This document shows positions 1 through 8,506 of a DNA stretch of 64,000 nucleotides, piece after piece; positions within the stretch are counted from its first letter, which is position 1, and the number at the start of each line of letters is the position of its first letter. Under the pieces are notes generated by a model, which was not told the DNA's origin, ran no database searches, and saw nothing but the letters and a program-made list of their open reading frames with translations. Origin of the DNA: Syntrophobacterales bacterium (GTDB lineage: Bacteria; Desulfobacterota; Syntrophorhabdia; Syntrophorhabdales; Syntrophorhabdaceae); assembly GCA_031274925.1 (NCBI GenBank), contig JAISPL010000053.1, positions 1 through 64,000 of the forward strand. The letters are read 5' to 3'. Position numbers and translations under genes: made by a program.

Positions 1-111
1 GAAAATTGTTGGATGATACTATGGCACAGAAGTCTTGAACCTTGCGTCAGCATCTGGTATTCGCTCTTGGTTTGCTGAAGATGGTTATAGTATATGTTAA
101 ATTAAAATGGT

Positions 112-505
112 TTAAAGACCAATCTCAAACACGACCCCGTAGACAACAGCCATGGAGGCTATTGTCAGGGCAAAACCTTTAGAGGCCATCTCGCCTGGCC
201 TCCCCATCAAAGCTCAAGGCCAGTTGCACACCCGAGGAACGGAGCAGAGAAACCAACCAAGCCGACGACGGCGACTTCCTTTAGCATGGTTCTCATTGCG
301 TGCGGATGAAGTTCGGCTCCGGCCGGAAAGGTGAGCAGAGCTACACCCGTGGAAGCAAAAAACGGAGCCTTTAGCAGGTTAAAGTCAAAGGAGTGTCAGC
401 TTTCTGATCCAGACCGCCATAACGGTGACTCCATCGCTGCGGCACGCCCGATATAGGCAGGAACCATCGGCTATTTCAAGCGGTTTACGGGAACCCCATC
501 TCCGA
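112..505 (-). pseudogene. Relic of a cation:proton antiporter (Kef/NhaS-like)
   Basis: Reading the minus strand gives a broken coding stretch. It includes FFASTGVALLTF, AELHPHAMRTMLKEV and VVGLVGFSAPFLGC. After an in-frame stop and a frame change, ASMAVVYGVVFEIGL follows, then a TAA at 112-114. These blocks look like consecutive membrane helices of a sodium/proton exchanger of the monovalent cation:proton antiporter type. At least two stops and one frameshift interrupt them, and no intact start is visible, so this is a decayed gene. The family assignment rests on remembered pattern similarity only. The plus-strand frame over the same bases (152-334) is a shadow. Confidence 0.55.
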
Positions 506-596
506 TGCATCGCGCAAATATATGTTCACAGCGTCCTGTCAATATTGGCAGACCTCTTTAGAAAAGCGCGGCTGTTCCGGTGAAATGGGCCTGGGG

Positions 597-833
597 TCAG
601 CCCTTCTTCTCCTTGATCAACCTGGCTACTTCTCCTTCGTGGGGAAACCGTTGTCCTTCAGTATCCTTCTTAGAGAAGATCAACTTATCATCGCATGTTA
701 TATCGAAAATACCTGCTTTCCCCTCCTTGAGCTCAATCTTCGAATCGGGGTAGTTCGCTTTCAACTCCGCCTCCACCCTGGAAGCGAAAGGGAGAAAGTT
801 TCAGGCACCGCAGTATTCAATGAATATTTTCAT
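597..833 (-). CDS. SelW-like selenoprotein (Rdx family), UGA-encoded selenocysteine
   Basis: The minus strand reads 78 residues from ATG at 831-833 to a TGA stop at 597-599. One in-frame TGA lies at 801-803 (residue 11). The start is MKIFIEYCGA-U-NFLPFA, i.e. a CxxU redox motif right after the first beta strand, as in the SelT/SelW/SelH (Rdx) family. Later blocks (KIELKEGKAGIFDI, then KLIFSKK and RFPHEGE) match the rest of that thioredoxin-like fold, including the usual FDI and IFSK...RFP signatures. Length (about 75-90 aa in the family) fits. Fourteen bases after the UGA, a 7-bp stem (CGCTTCC/GGAGGCG) closes a 5-nt G-rich loop, which is the placement of a bacterial SECIS. A strong ribosome site (AAGGAGG, 5 nt before ATG) supports the start. 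Standard ORF calling misses this gene because of the UGA. Confidence 0.85.
776..800 (-). promoter_or_regulatory. Bacterial SECIS-like hairpin after the UGA codon
   Basis: On the minus strand, downstream of the UGA at 801-803, the sequence reads 14 nt and then CGCTTCC-AGGGT-GGAGGCG. This is seven continuous pairs (one G-U) closing a five-base loop that begins A-G. Known bSECIS elements sit within about 16-37 nt of the UGA with a G in the first loop positions, so position and loop agree. Base pairing is seen; SelB binding is inferred. Confidence 0.65.
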
Positions 834-848
834 TACGCCTCCTTATAA

Positions 849-877
849 GCAATAACTGGTTATACTTTCCTTGTCAA
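849..877 (-). promoter_or_regulatory. Candidate sigma-70 promoter of the SelW-like gene
   Basis: The minus strand has TTGACA (872-877), a 17-nt spacer and TATTGC (849-854), just upstream of the AAGGAGG ribosome site. The -35 is perfect and the -10 is weak (3 of 6), so the call is tentative. Confidence 0.35.
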
Positions 878-1385
878 TCCGTTCCTTGGTTCATTTTATA
901 ACAAAACCGCGCCGGTTTCAACTCATTGAAAGCCCTATCCACGATAAGGTGAAGAAATTAACCTACATACCTACTTTTTATACGTATGGATATTACTTCA
1001 GTCAGTAGACCGGGAAAACCATGCCTCTTGGCATAAATTCCTTTACATGTGCATTCGTGGACATCTACAAAGTAAGCCTATTATGGCATCTTTTTTGCTC
1101 TATTTTTTTATAGATAAAGAATTTATTACCCCAAGGGCGGATATTTTTGTGTAAAATTATCCATGCAGTCGGGCTTTGCGGTCTTATCTCTTCATGGCTT
1201 TACTTTAAGGTTAAAGGTGTCCGACGCCGATACTTTGATAAGTGGCTGCGGAACGGTTAAGACGTTAGGGGCCTAGGATACATAATAAACTTGTTCTATC
1301 AGACTTAACTGACATGGATCGGAACAAGGTGTTGTTTATGCGTGCGTATTTTCTATGTCCCAGATCATAAAGTGAGGAGGAGTAC
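878..1385. other. Intergenic region with no recognised gene
   Basis: AT-rich non-coding stretch between the divergent SelW-like gene and the secreted protein at 1386. I looked for a cyclic-di-GMP riboswitch and found only a short GACCGCAAAGCC-like string on the minus strand without the rest of the fold. The last bases carry GAGGAGG ahead of the ATG at 1386. Confidence 0.4.
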
Positions 1386-2717
1386 ATGAACCATCATACA
1401 CTGCGAAGGACACGTAAAGTTTTTTTTCGGTCCCTTATTGCTGCAGCATGGTGTTTTTTCTTTGCGGCATCAGTGTTCTTCTATGGAAGCGCTAACGCCG
1501 CCCAAGTCAACTTGGCATGGGATGGTTCGAGCGGCGCTGCTGGATATAACATTTACTACGGAACGGAGGCGACCAATACTTATAGCACAATTAAGGATGT
1601 GGGGAATGTAACAACTTGTTCTCTGTCCCTTGAAGACAGAAAAACATACTACATAGCTGCTACAGCATACGACTCCGCCGGAAAAGAAAGTAATCTTTCA
1701 AACGAGGTAATCTACCCGCCCCCGATCTGCACATCCACGCTTTCCCCGACAAGCGCATCTGTGGCCGCCTCGGGACCATCGGGAGGCAGTGTGTCAGTGA
1801 TGACCCAGAGCGACTGCTCATGGTCGGTCTCCTCGACGGGAGCCAACTGGATAACTATCACGTCAGGAGCCAACGGAGGAATGGGCAATGGAACGGTGGA
1901 ATATAATGTGGCTGCAAATACTGGGGGGGAGAGAACGGCGTCATTGACGATTGCGGGCAAAACCTTCACTATCTCCCAGAGTGCCCAGAACGGCTCTTAC
2001 ACCATCACCGCATCTGCAGGAATAGGAGGTTCAATCTCTCCGTCTGGCAGCGTAAGCGTCTCAAGCGGAGGCAGCCAAACCTTCACGTTTACCCCGAACA
2101 GCGGTTTCAGAGTAAGCAACGTGACCGTTGACGACACATCAGTAGGTGCGGTGAACTCCTATACATTTAACAACGTTACTGCCGCCGGCCATACCATTGC
2201 GGCGTCATTTGCTGTCATTCCGCCGACTTCCTATTCTTCCATCTGGCCCAGCCCTGTATCTCCACAGACAGTCAACCCCTGGCCTAGCCCTGTGGAACTT
2301 GGCGTAAAATTCCGCTCTGACATAGCGGGATATATTCACGGAATCAGGTTCCACAAGGCGAGAACAAATACAGGAACCCATGTGGGTCATCTTTGGACAA
2401 GCAACGGAACGCGCCTTGCAACAGCCACTTTTACAAACGAGACCGCCTCAGGGTGGCAGCAGGTGAATTTTTCTACCCCTGTAGCGATCTCCGCAAATAC
2501 GATCTATGTCGCTTCCTATCATACGACAAAAGGCAACTATAGTTATGACATGAATTATTTCGCGAACAAAGGTGCAGACAACGCACCTTTACATGCTCTT
2601 CGGAACGGTGTGTTGGGAGCTAACGGAGTATATACCTACGGCCCTGCAGGCAGTTTCCCCACGTACACGTGGAACAGTACCAACTACTGGGTCGATGTGG
2701 TCTTCACTGCGAACTGA
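1386..2717 (+). CDS. Secreted protein with Fn3, BACON, InlB-B-like repeat and DUF4082 domains
   Basis: 443 residues. Residues 1-39 form a signal peptide (basic start, hydrophobic stretch, GSANAA cleavage region). Residues 40-108 look like a fibronectin type III domain (VNLAWDGSSGAAGYNIYYG). Residues 112-200 resemble a BACON domain (CSWSVSS...WITITSGA...GERTASLTIAG). Residues 203-275 resemble an InlB-B-type repeat (GGSISPSGSVSVSSGGSQTF). Residues 280-443 look like DUF4082 (ELGVKFRSDIAGYIHGIRFH, ending YWVDVVFT), a beta-sandwich often found with carbohydrate-binding modules. The start is preceded by GAGGAGG. No catalytic domain is seen, so the role is probably surface adhesion or glycan binding outside the cell. 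Domain boundaries are from pattern recognition. Confidence 0.85.
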   Translation: MNHHTLRRTRKVFFRSLIAAAWCFFFAASVFFYGSANAAQVNLAWDGSSGAAGYNIYYGTEATNTYSTIKDVGNVTTCSLSLEDRKTYYIAATAYDSAGKESNLSNEVIYPPPICTSTLSPTSASVAASGPSGGSVSVMTQSDCSWSVSSTGANWITITSGANGGMGNGTVEYNVAANTGGERTASLTIAGKTFTISQSAQNGSYTITASAGIGGSISPSGSVSVSSGGSQTFTFTPNSGFRVSNVTVDDTSVGAVNSYTFNNVTAAGHTIAASFAVIPPTSYSSIWPSPVSPQTVNPWPSPVELGVKFRSDIAGYIHGIRFHKARTNTGTHVGHLWTSNGTRLATATFTNETASGWQQVNFSTPVAISANTIYVASYHTTKGNYSYDMNYFANKGADNAPLHALRNGVLGANGVYTYGPAGSFPTYTWNSTNYWVDVVFTAN

Positions 2718-2735
2718 GAATCATCCATACAAATA

Positions 2736-2788
2736 AATCATGGTACCCGGCCGGATTCAAGAGGCGTCTCCGGCCGGGTACCATGATT
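2736..2788 (+). terminator. 19-bp perfect inverted repeat after the secreted protein gene
   Basis: Arms 2736-2754 and 2770-2788 are exact reverse complements (core GGTACCCGGCCGG) with a 15-nt loop, starting 19 nt after the stop codon. The hairpin would be very stable. Only a weak T-rich tail follows, so it could act as an mRNA-stabilising or bidirectional structure as well as a terminator. Confidence 0.6.
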
Positions 2789-2829
2789 AACAAAATTTAG
2801 ATTGTGTCGCCAATAGTTAAGCTAGGCCC

Positions 2830-3405
2830 CATTAACATAAAGCAAGGCATCAACGGTCAATGCCAGTAAAACAAATGCAGCAAACATAACATCTAACTTA
2901 TCATACCGTGTGAACACTCGCCGGAAGCGTTTAATTCTACGGAATAGACGCTCCTACCTGATTGTGCTTCTTGTAGAGTTCTTCATTGTACTTATTCGGT
3001 TTCTCTTTGGCGGAACAACGGGCAGGTAACCCAAGGATTTAGCCGGATACCGTTTCATATGCACGATCCATCAAAAGAAAAGTTTCTTCTGAAACTGCAC
3101 CAAGAGCGGTGCATCTCCTGAAAGTGAAAATGCTACGGCGTTCCTATCAGATGCGGCAACCATATGAATTTTTGTGTTCCAGCCGCCACGTGTTTTTCCA
3201 ATAGGCTGGGGTCCAGTTTTTTTAAAGCACCCATTCCATCTGGATGTACTTTGGAATCAAGAGACACAATAGATACGTTAATCTCAATAATCCCTAGTTC
3301 CTGAAGCAATCGAAAAGCCTTCTGCAGAATATTGTTCTTTGCCCATCAAGCAAGCCGAGTATAGATTGTATGCTTCCGTATTCTTTTGGCAGTCCACTCC
3401 ATTTA
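2830..3405 (-). pseudogene. Degraded IS5-family transposase
   Basis: Minus-strand reading gives scattered but ordered transposase blocks: GLPKEYGSIQS-like and SIVSLDSKVHPDGMGAL; then GKTRGGWNTKIHMVAASDR and NAVAFSLSGDAP; then LLMDRAYE; then PPKRNR and FRRVFTRYDKLDVMFAAFVL followed by VDALL. These match the DDE core of IS5/IS1031-type transposases (DSK...H, GGWNTKIH, DRAYD and the RYDKLD tail). Several stops and frameshifts break it up. Terminal inverted repeats were not identified. It appears to have landed in or beside the RCC1-type gene whose fragment follows. Confidence 0.7.
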
Positions 3406-3439
3406 CACCCATTACTCAAAGGACTAAACACCTATAGAC

Positions 3440-3690
3440 CTAATAATAGAGGCTCCTTCGAGCCGATATCAGATGTGAAGATTATGGCCGCGGGAGCCGA
3501 ACATTCTCTTGCACTGACAAGCGATGGCAAAGGGTGGGCCTGGGGATTTAATGATTGCGGTCAACTTGGCGGGAACCGCACCGGCGTCGGGGACTGTATG
3601 TAAGATGACCATAATGGGACCACAATAGTTCTACCCTCGTGCAGGTGTTGGACAGAGAGAGGATGGGGGCTATGTGTTGTAGCGAAAGGT
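3440..3690 (+). pseudogene. Fragment of an RCC1-repeat protein
   Basis: The plus strand encodes VKIMAAGAEHSLALTSDGKGWAWGFN followed by DCGQLGG, one clear RCC1 beta-propeller repeat (AAG..HSLALT.DG..WAWG.N..GQLG). It stops at 3601 and has no start of its own. A full RCC1 propeller needs about seven repeats, so this is a remnant, probably cut by the IS5-type element to its left. Confidence 0.6.
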
Positions 3691-4061
3691 GATGTTGCTA
3701 TGGCGAATATTACGGAAAATAAGGATACAAATAGACATACCCAAAGAAAATGGCGGTGTTGCAATTAACAAAAGAGGTCTTGATAAAGCATATTTTATTA
3801 TTAGGTAAAGTAACCATTGCTGATAGTAAAATAGCGATATTTATTCTGTCATACGTCTAATAAAGCGCAACTTCCCTCAGGACTGGAATTCCAGCTCTGA
3901 GGGAAGTTGCGTATGATAGTAAGTAAAGCATAGCCGTCTTTGCCGTTCTTGACTGATACCGGGATTGTGCCGACTTCCGTGAAAGTGATGAGGATTTTGT
4001 CTTTTCCCTTCCCCTGTGGAATGATCATACTGACTGATCCTGAGCCCACCAGTTTATGTCA
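3691..4061. other. Non-coding stretch with a strong hairpin and an unassigned minus-strand fragment
   Basis: At 3866-3911 CGCAACTTCCCTCAG and its exact complement form a 15-bp stem; the 16-nt loop itself contains the palindrome CTGGAATTCCAG. On the minus strand, 3849-4049 reads an open frame (SMIIPQGKGKDKILITFTEV...) that may be the tail of a lost protein, but I do not recognise it and no ribosome site precedes it. Confidence 0.35.
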
Positions 4062-4157
4062 ATGAACCTCCCGTCGCAAGCGGCGTGGTATCCCGGGGTT
4101 TACGACTGACTATTAGGAAGCGCCCCAAGGGGAGGGGAATTGGACCGTAGATTAAAA
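4062..4157 (+). repeat. Dispersed palindromic repeat, copy A
   Basis: About 96 bp that also occurs at 39516-39613 (same strand) and 54256-54356 (opposite strand). Shared blocks are ATGAACCTCCC, a GCAAGC-looped GC hairpin, GGGGTTTACGACTGACTAT, and GAATTgGAcCCGTAG with small changes. This copy has lost part of the hairpin pairing. It resembles a non-autonomous end of an IS200/IS605-type element, but that is inference. Confidence 0.7.
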
Positions 4158-4179
4158 AGTATAGTTCTCTTTGCCTGGA

Positions 4180-4369
4180 GGAGCGGATTGAACCGTATGG
4201 GGCATCCTTTTTTCATCGCTTAAACGCACCGCTATTGGCGTCAAAGATGGCTTTGTAATATGTGAGAATTGTCCCCCCGATCCGCTAGTGCAAGGCGATA
4301 GATACAGTCGCGCTCGTCATCGCTGTAAAACTGGCGCTCTTGATTGATGAAGGTATTCGGCACGCTCAT
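4180..4369 (-). pseudogene. Possible fragment of a BluB-like nitroreductase
   Basis: From an ATG at 4367-4369 on the minus strand the frame reads MSVPNTFINQERQFYSDDER then DCIYRLALADRGD, and stops after about 42 residues. The pattern FSDDER..IYR....RRD is the N-terminus of BluB/nitroreductase-type flavoproteins. Nothing recognisable continues beyond it, so it is a stub or chance similarity. It lies directly downstream of fbaA. Confidence 0.3.
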
Positions 4370-4377
4370 CATATAAA

Positions 4378-5400
4378 TCACTTCATTATTGTCGTATCCA
4401 AACCCCTGAGTTCGCTCACCGCCCGCCTGACTCGCTCCGCCATAGCCGTCTCAGCGAGGGTCATATAAACGCGGGGGTCATAAACTTTCTTGTCGCCCAC
4501 TTCGCCGTCCACCTTGAGGACACCGCAGTAGTTCTTGAACAAATGATCTGTAACGGCGCGGGTAAAGGCATACTGGGTGTCCGTGTCGATATTCATCTTT
4601 ACCACGCCGTAATCAATGGCATCCCCAATGTCCTGCGCCGATGATCCGGAACCGCCGTGAAACACGAGAAAGAATCGGGACTGCTCGCCGTACTGTTTTA
4701 TCACCGCCTCTTGGCATTCTTTCAGGATGGAAGGCCTCAGATGAACATGTCCCGGTGCGTAGACTCCGTGAACATTACCGAAAGTGGCGGCCAGCAGGTA
4801 TGGCGCCCCTATCGGATTAAGCCGCCGCGCCACCTCTAGGGTATCCTCGGGCGTCGTATAGAGCTTGGCGGCAGCGCTCGCCTTTACCCCATCTTCTTCG
4901 CCGCCTACCACTCCCGCCTCGATCTCGAGAATCAGATCGCTCTTCGCAAACCGATGAAGGAGCTTCACTGCAATATCGAGATTTTCGTGAAGAGGGAGGT
5001 TGCTCCCGTCGAACATGTGGCTGTTGAAGAGGTTCCGTTTACCTTGGGCGCGCCGTTTCTCGGTCTCTTCCACCAGAGGAATCACGAATTTGTCCAGTTT
5101 GTCCGCCGTGCAGTGGTCCGTGTGGAGCGCGACATAGACCGGGTACCGGTCCGCAACGCGGTGGATGTGTTCGGCAATTGAGATGGCGCCTAGGACCATA
5201 TCCTTGACGGAAGAACCCGAGGCAAAGGAGCCGCCCCCTGTGGAAATCTGGATAATCCCGTCGCTCCTGCTATCCGCGAGACCTTTTAAGACCGCATTGG
5301 CCGTGGCAAGGGACGTCACGTTGATAGCGGGATAGGCGAAACGGTTCTTCTTTGCCCTGTCAATCATCTCGCAATAAATCTTATAGTCGGCTACCGGCAT
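4378..5400 (-). CDS. fbaA: Class II fructose-bisphosphate aldolase
   Basis: 340 residues. It reversibly cleaves fructose-1,6-bisphosphate to DHAP and glyceraldehyde-3-phosphate in the cytoplasm using a metal ion. Seen motifs: HTDHC at 93-97 (catalytic Asp and first zinc His), the IEAGVVGGEEDG loop at about 160-171, NVHGVY with zinc His 211, FHGGSG with zinc His 248, and the phosphate-binding VKMNIDTDTQ at 268-276. Length and insertions fit the long class IIA aldolases of the E. coli FbaA type. A clear ribosome site (AAGGAGG) lies 6 nt before the ATG. It follows pgi on the same strand after 187 bp, making a small sugar-phosphate unit for glycolysis or gluconeogenesis. Confidence 0.95.
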   Translation of the reverse strand: MPVADYKIYCEMIDRAKKNRFAYPAINVTSLATANAVLKGLADSRSDGIIQISTGGGSFASGSSVKDMVLGAISIAEHIHRVADRYPVYVALHTDHCTADKLDKFVIPLVEETEKRRAQGKRNLFNSHMFDGSNLPLHENLDIAVKLLHRFAKSDLILEIEAGVVGGEEDGVKASAAAKLYTTPEDTLEVARRLNPIGAPYLLAATFGNVHGVYAPGHVHLRPSILKECQEAVIKQYGEQSRFFLVFHGGSGSSAQDIGDAIDYGVVKMNIDTDTQYAFTRAVTDHLFKNYCGVLKVDGEVGDKKVYDPRVYMTLAETAMAERVRRAVSELRGLDTTIMK

Positions 5401-5587
5401 CTTATCCTCCTTTCAGTAAAAAATCAGTGTAATGCCTATCGGCCAAGTGCAGGGTCAGAGGCACGATCAAAAAGAAACAGACGCACTGCCTTACACTGCC
5501 TCAAAAAAGAGACTGAAATTTACCCCTTACAGACCGCGCCAAGGAGAGGGAGGCTTACGTGCCTGCGCCGTTACCCAAAGTGAGGTC

Positions 5588-7318
5588 TCATCCTTGCGGG
5601 CCATTGTCACCACGAGGGTCCTTCTGCTGTGCGGACAGTCTACCGGGATGGTATGCTCTTTGAGCGAGATAGCGGCGGATCAAGGCGTTTGTGGAACTGT
5701 CATGGGTAAGCGCAGGCTCCACCTCACCCTCAAGCTCCGGGATAATACACTGGGCAAGGGCTTTCCCCAACTCCACTCCCCATTGGTCGAAGGAATTGAT
5801 GCGCCATATGGAGCCCTGCACAAAGACGGCGTGTTCGTACAAGGCGACAAGTTTCCCAAGTGTCCCGGGCGTGAGCTGCTCCGCGAGGATCGTGTTGGAG
5901 GGACGGTTTCCTTCAAAAACCCGTTGCGACACAAGCCATTCCGGCGTACCCTCGGCCCTCACCTGGTCAGTAGTCTTACCGAAAGCCAGTGCCTCGCTCT
6001 GGGCAAAGAAATTGGCAAGAAGCATGTCGTGATGTCTGCCAAGGGGATTGAGAGACCGGCTGAAGGCGATAAAGTCACAGGGGATAAGTCTGGTTCCCTG
6101 GTGGATCAGTTGATAAAAAGAGTGTTGACCGTTGGTCCCCGGCTCGCCCCAGTAAATCGGGCCTGTCTGGTAAGCGATTTTCTTTCCGTCAAAGGTGACA
6201 TGTTTGCCGTTACTTTCCATGGTTAACTGTTGCAGGTAGGCCGGGAATCGTTTCAAATACTGATCGTAGGGCAAGACCGCCACGGTTTCTGCACCAAAAA
6301 AATTGTTGTACCAAACGCCCAGCAGGCCCATGAGCACGGGCAGATTGCGCTCAAACGGGCATGTCCTGAAATGCTCATCCATCTCGTGGAAGCCATCAAG
6401 CATGGCCCGGAAGTTGCCTGGACCGACGGCAAGCATCGTGGACAGGCCGATGGCGGAGGTTATGGAGTAACGTCCCCCGACCCAGTCCCAGAAACCAAAC
6501 ATGTTGGCCGTATCAATGCCGAAGTCCGCTACTGCCTGTACATTAGTCGACACCGCCACAAAATGCCTGGCTACCGACTTTTCGTCATTGCCTAAGGCAG
6601 CCACCAACCATTTCCGTGCTGTTCGCGCATTGGTCATGGTTTCCAGCGTCGTGAAAGTCTTTGAGGAGATGATAAAGAGGGTCTCCGCCGGATCAAGATT
6701 GTGGATTGCCTCCGCGAAGTCAGTGTCGTCGATGTTGGAAACAAACCTGAACGTCATTATGCGGTCGCTATAATGTTTAAGCGCCTCGTAGGCCATGACA
6801 GGTCCGAGATCAGACCCTCCGATGCCGATGTTGATGACGTTACGGATCGGCTTTCCAGTATGGCCTTTCCACAACCCCCTTCTCACCCTGAGAGAGAAAT
6901 CGGCCATCTTGTCGAGTATTTCGTGTACCTCAGGCACCACGTTCCTGCCGTCTAAGAGGATCGACGCATCCTTGGGAGCACGGAGCGCCACATGGAGCAC
7001 GGCCCGCTGCTCGGAAGCGTTGATCCTCTCCCCGTTAAACATTGCTTCAATACGCGCACGGAGCCTCGATTCCTCTGCAAGTTGAAAGAGAAGCCTCAAA
7101 GTCTCGTCGGTAATGCGGTTCTTGGAGTAATCAAGATAGATCCCCACCGCCTCCGCCGTCATCCTGCCTCCCCGCTCCGGATCGTCAGCGAAAAGATCGC
7201 GAAGATGCGTCTTCTCTATCTCCTTGTAATGCTTTTCGAGGGCTTTCCATGCCGACCCATGATCTGCGGGCATGTTCCGATTCTCTGCCCTTCCATCGTC
7301 CACAAAGCTATTGCTCAT
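5588..7318 (-). CDS. pgi: Glucose-6-phosphate isomerase
   Basis: 576 residues; interconverts glucose-6-phosphate and fructose-6-phosphate. Motifs seen: GIGGSDLGP at 165-173 (phosphate loop), SSKTFTT at 218-224, [12 protein letters not shown] in the middle (PGI signature 1), and [13 protein letters not shown] with the ring-opening His. Length is typical of the family. No Shine-Dalgarno precedes the first ATG, and a -10 like box lies 6 nt upstream, so translation may begin on a leaderless mRNA. A second possible start is the Met at residue 16 (7271-7273). It stands first in a minus-strand pair with fbaA. Confidence 0.95.
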   Translation of the reverse strand: MSNSFVDDGRAENRNMPADHGSAWKALEKHYKEIEKTHLRDLFADDPERGGRMTAEAVGIYLDYSKNRITDETLRLLFQLAEESRLRARIEAMFNGERINASEQRAVLHVALRAPKDASILLDGRNVVPEVHEILDKMADFSLRVRRGLWKGHTGKPIRNVINIGIGGSDLGPVMAYEALKHYSDRIMTFRFVSNIDDTDFAEAIHNLDPAETLFIISSKTFTTLETMTNARTARKWLVAALGNDEKSVARHFVAVSTNVQAVADFGIDTANMFGFWDWVGGRYSITSAIGLSTMLAVGPGNFRAMLDGFHEMDEHFRTCPFERNLPVLMGLLGVWYNNFFGAETVAVLPYDQYLKRFPAYLQQLTMESNGKHVTFDGKKIAYQTGPIYWGEPGTNGQHSFYQLIHQGTRLIPCDFIAFSRSLNPLGRHHDMLLANFFAQSEALAFGKTTDQVRAEGTPEWLVSQRVFEGNRPSNTILAEQLTPGTLGKLVALYEHAVFVQGSIWRINSFDQWGVELGKALAQCIIPELEGEVEPALTHDSSTNALIRRYLAQRAYHPGRLSAQQKDPRGDNGPQG

Positions 7319-7323
7319 ATATT

Positions 7324-7352
7324 ACCATAATATCCGAAATACGCCCTGTCAA
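7324..7352 (-). promoter_or_regulatory. pgi promoter placing transcription start at or next to the ATG
   Basis: Minus strand: TTGACA (7347-7352), 17-nt spacer, TATGGT (7324-7329). Transcription would begin about 7 nt further on, at 7317-7318, which is the first base of the pgi ATG. The -35 is perfect and the -10 is 4 of 6. This suggests a leaderless message. Confidence 0.5.
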
Positions 7353-7437
7353 CCCAAACTTACATATTTTATATTGACAGGACAGATAATTTTGCTTACC
7401 CTTCTCAACACGAGATTCAAAAAAACGGAGGAAAGGG

Positions 7438-7806
7438 ATGGAAGAAAAGGAGATGCAGCAGGAGACATCGCTTGGGATGGATCAAAGTTTTGAGGCGCTT
7501 CTTTCCTATAGTTTCGGCTGGGCGACAGGTATCATCTTTCTTGTCATGGAGAAAAACAACGAATTCGTCCGGTTTCACGCCATGCAGTCGGTCTTTGCAT
7601 TTGTGGGATTGACCGTCATGATGATTGTCCTGTTTCTGATCCCCCACCATGTGGGACTTCTCATCGCAGCATGTCTGTGGTTCGTGGGAGTTGCACTCTG
7701 GGCTGTTCTCATGTGGAAGGCTTACAAAGGAGAATGGTTCGGGTTGCCTCTGATCGGTAACTTCGCGCGTAATTTCTCGAAGAAGAGTTCAGTGGTATTG
7801 AAGTAG
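7438..7806 (+). CDS. DUF4870-type small membrane protein
   Basis: 122 residues. After a short acidic head come hydrophobic helices at about 20-38, 48-70 and 74-93. The segment NNEFVRFHAMQSV between the first two is the hallmark of the DUF4870/Tic20-like family (HA.Q). The C-terminus is basic. GGAAAGG lies just before the ATG. The function is unknown; it is an inner-membrane protein. It is transcribed away from pgi and is followed closely by another small membrane-anchored gene. Confidence 0.8.
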   Translation: MEEKEMQQETSLGMDQSFEALLSYSFGWATGIIFLVMEKNNEFVRFHAMQSVFAFVGLTVMMIVLFLIPHHVGLLIAACLWFVGVALWAVLMWKAYKGEWFGLPLIGNFARNFSKKSSVVLK

Positions 7807-7821
7807 ACGGAGTTACATCAC

Positions 7822-8118
7822 GTGTTCGTGTTAGGTGATAAAACACTCATATGCCTGTGGACTTTGTCGGGCTTGATTGCCTTCACCCTCATTGCGTATA
7901 TGATCATCACCATAGCCAGAGTCATCAAAAATATGAGAAAACCGCACGATATCGCCGAAGTTTTATATCCCGGAAATCAGGCCCGTCAGTCCAATTTCAG
8001 AGACAAGGTCGCCTCCGATCTTCTTCGCCGTAATGCAGATCTCAAATGGGAGTCCCGCGAATTCAAGGTCCTTTATCAGCAGGAAATGGACAGGCTTTTC
8101 AAGGAATATCGGGAGTAA
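7822..8118 (+). CDS. Small membrane-anchored protein of unknown function
   Basis: 98 residues with a GTG start, 15 nt after the DUF4870 gene, so probably cotranscribed. Residues 8-30 form one hydrophobic helix; the rest is a charged cytoplasmic tail rich in Arg, Lys and Glu and predicted to be helical (SNFRDKVASDLLRRNADLKW). I do not recognise a family. The absence of a clear ribosome site suggests coupling to the upstream gene. Confidence 0.55.
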   Translation: MFVLGDKTLICLWTLSGLIAFTLIAYMIITIARVIKNMRKPHDIAEVLYPGNQARQSNFRDKVASDLLRRNADLKWESREFKVLYQQEMDRLFKEYRE

Positions 8119-8506
8119 GCCTTCCTCCTGCCCTCCAAGCTAACACCGTGTTGTCTCCCGCCCATGTCACTTTCAGGTACTCGTCAAAGATGGTCAAGAG
8201 AAAACCGCAAGTACACACAGGACGGCTCTTTCGTTTACTCCATTCCAACCAGACCTCCAGCTCGGCCAAGTGAGAAAAATTAGATGTAGCCTTAATCAGC
8301 CGACATATATTTCGCTACCCCTGAAGACACCTTCATCATCCTCGGCAGCAAGGTTACCCCATCCGTGACTGTATACGGCACAATTGCAGCTCTCAATATC
8401 ATGAAATGGGCTTCATCAAACATGTATAAATCAAAGCGTAACCGCCTCTCACATGGCAAGAACGCACCCATGGTTTAACCAGACAGCGTCCTTGGGGAAG
8501 ATTTCA
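8119..8506. other. Intergenic stretch without a supported gene
   Basis: A plus-strand frame at about 8297-8479 stays open for 60 codons (PEDTFIILGSKVTPSVTVYG...) but begins after a stop with no start codon or ribosome site, so it may be the tail of a lost gene. No RNA or repeat was seen. Confidence 0.4.

Noticed and set aside
1-100. Partial C-terminal coding sequence at the left edge (GTEVLNLASASGIRSWF...)
   Set aside because: The frame contains a stop at 14-16 and is too short to identify or to tell apart from chance.
152-334. 60-codon plus-strand open frame
   Set aside because: No ribosome site, and the other strand reads as an antiporter relic.
522-848. 108-codon plus-strand frame
   Set aside because: It is the mirror of the SelW-like selenoprotein gene; no start signal or domain.
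1130-1260. Possible cyclic-di-GMP riboswitch (GACCGCAAAGCC on minus strand)
   Set aside because: Only one short piece matches; the AAACC strand and receptor helix are missing.
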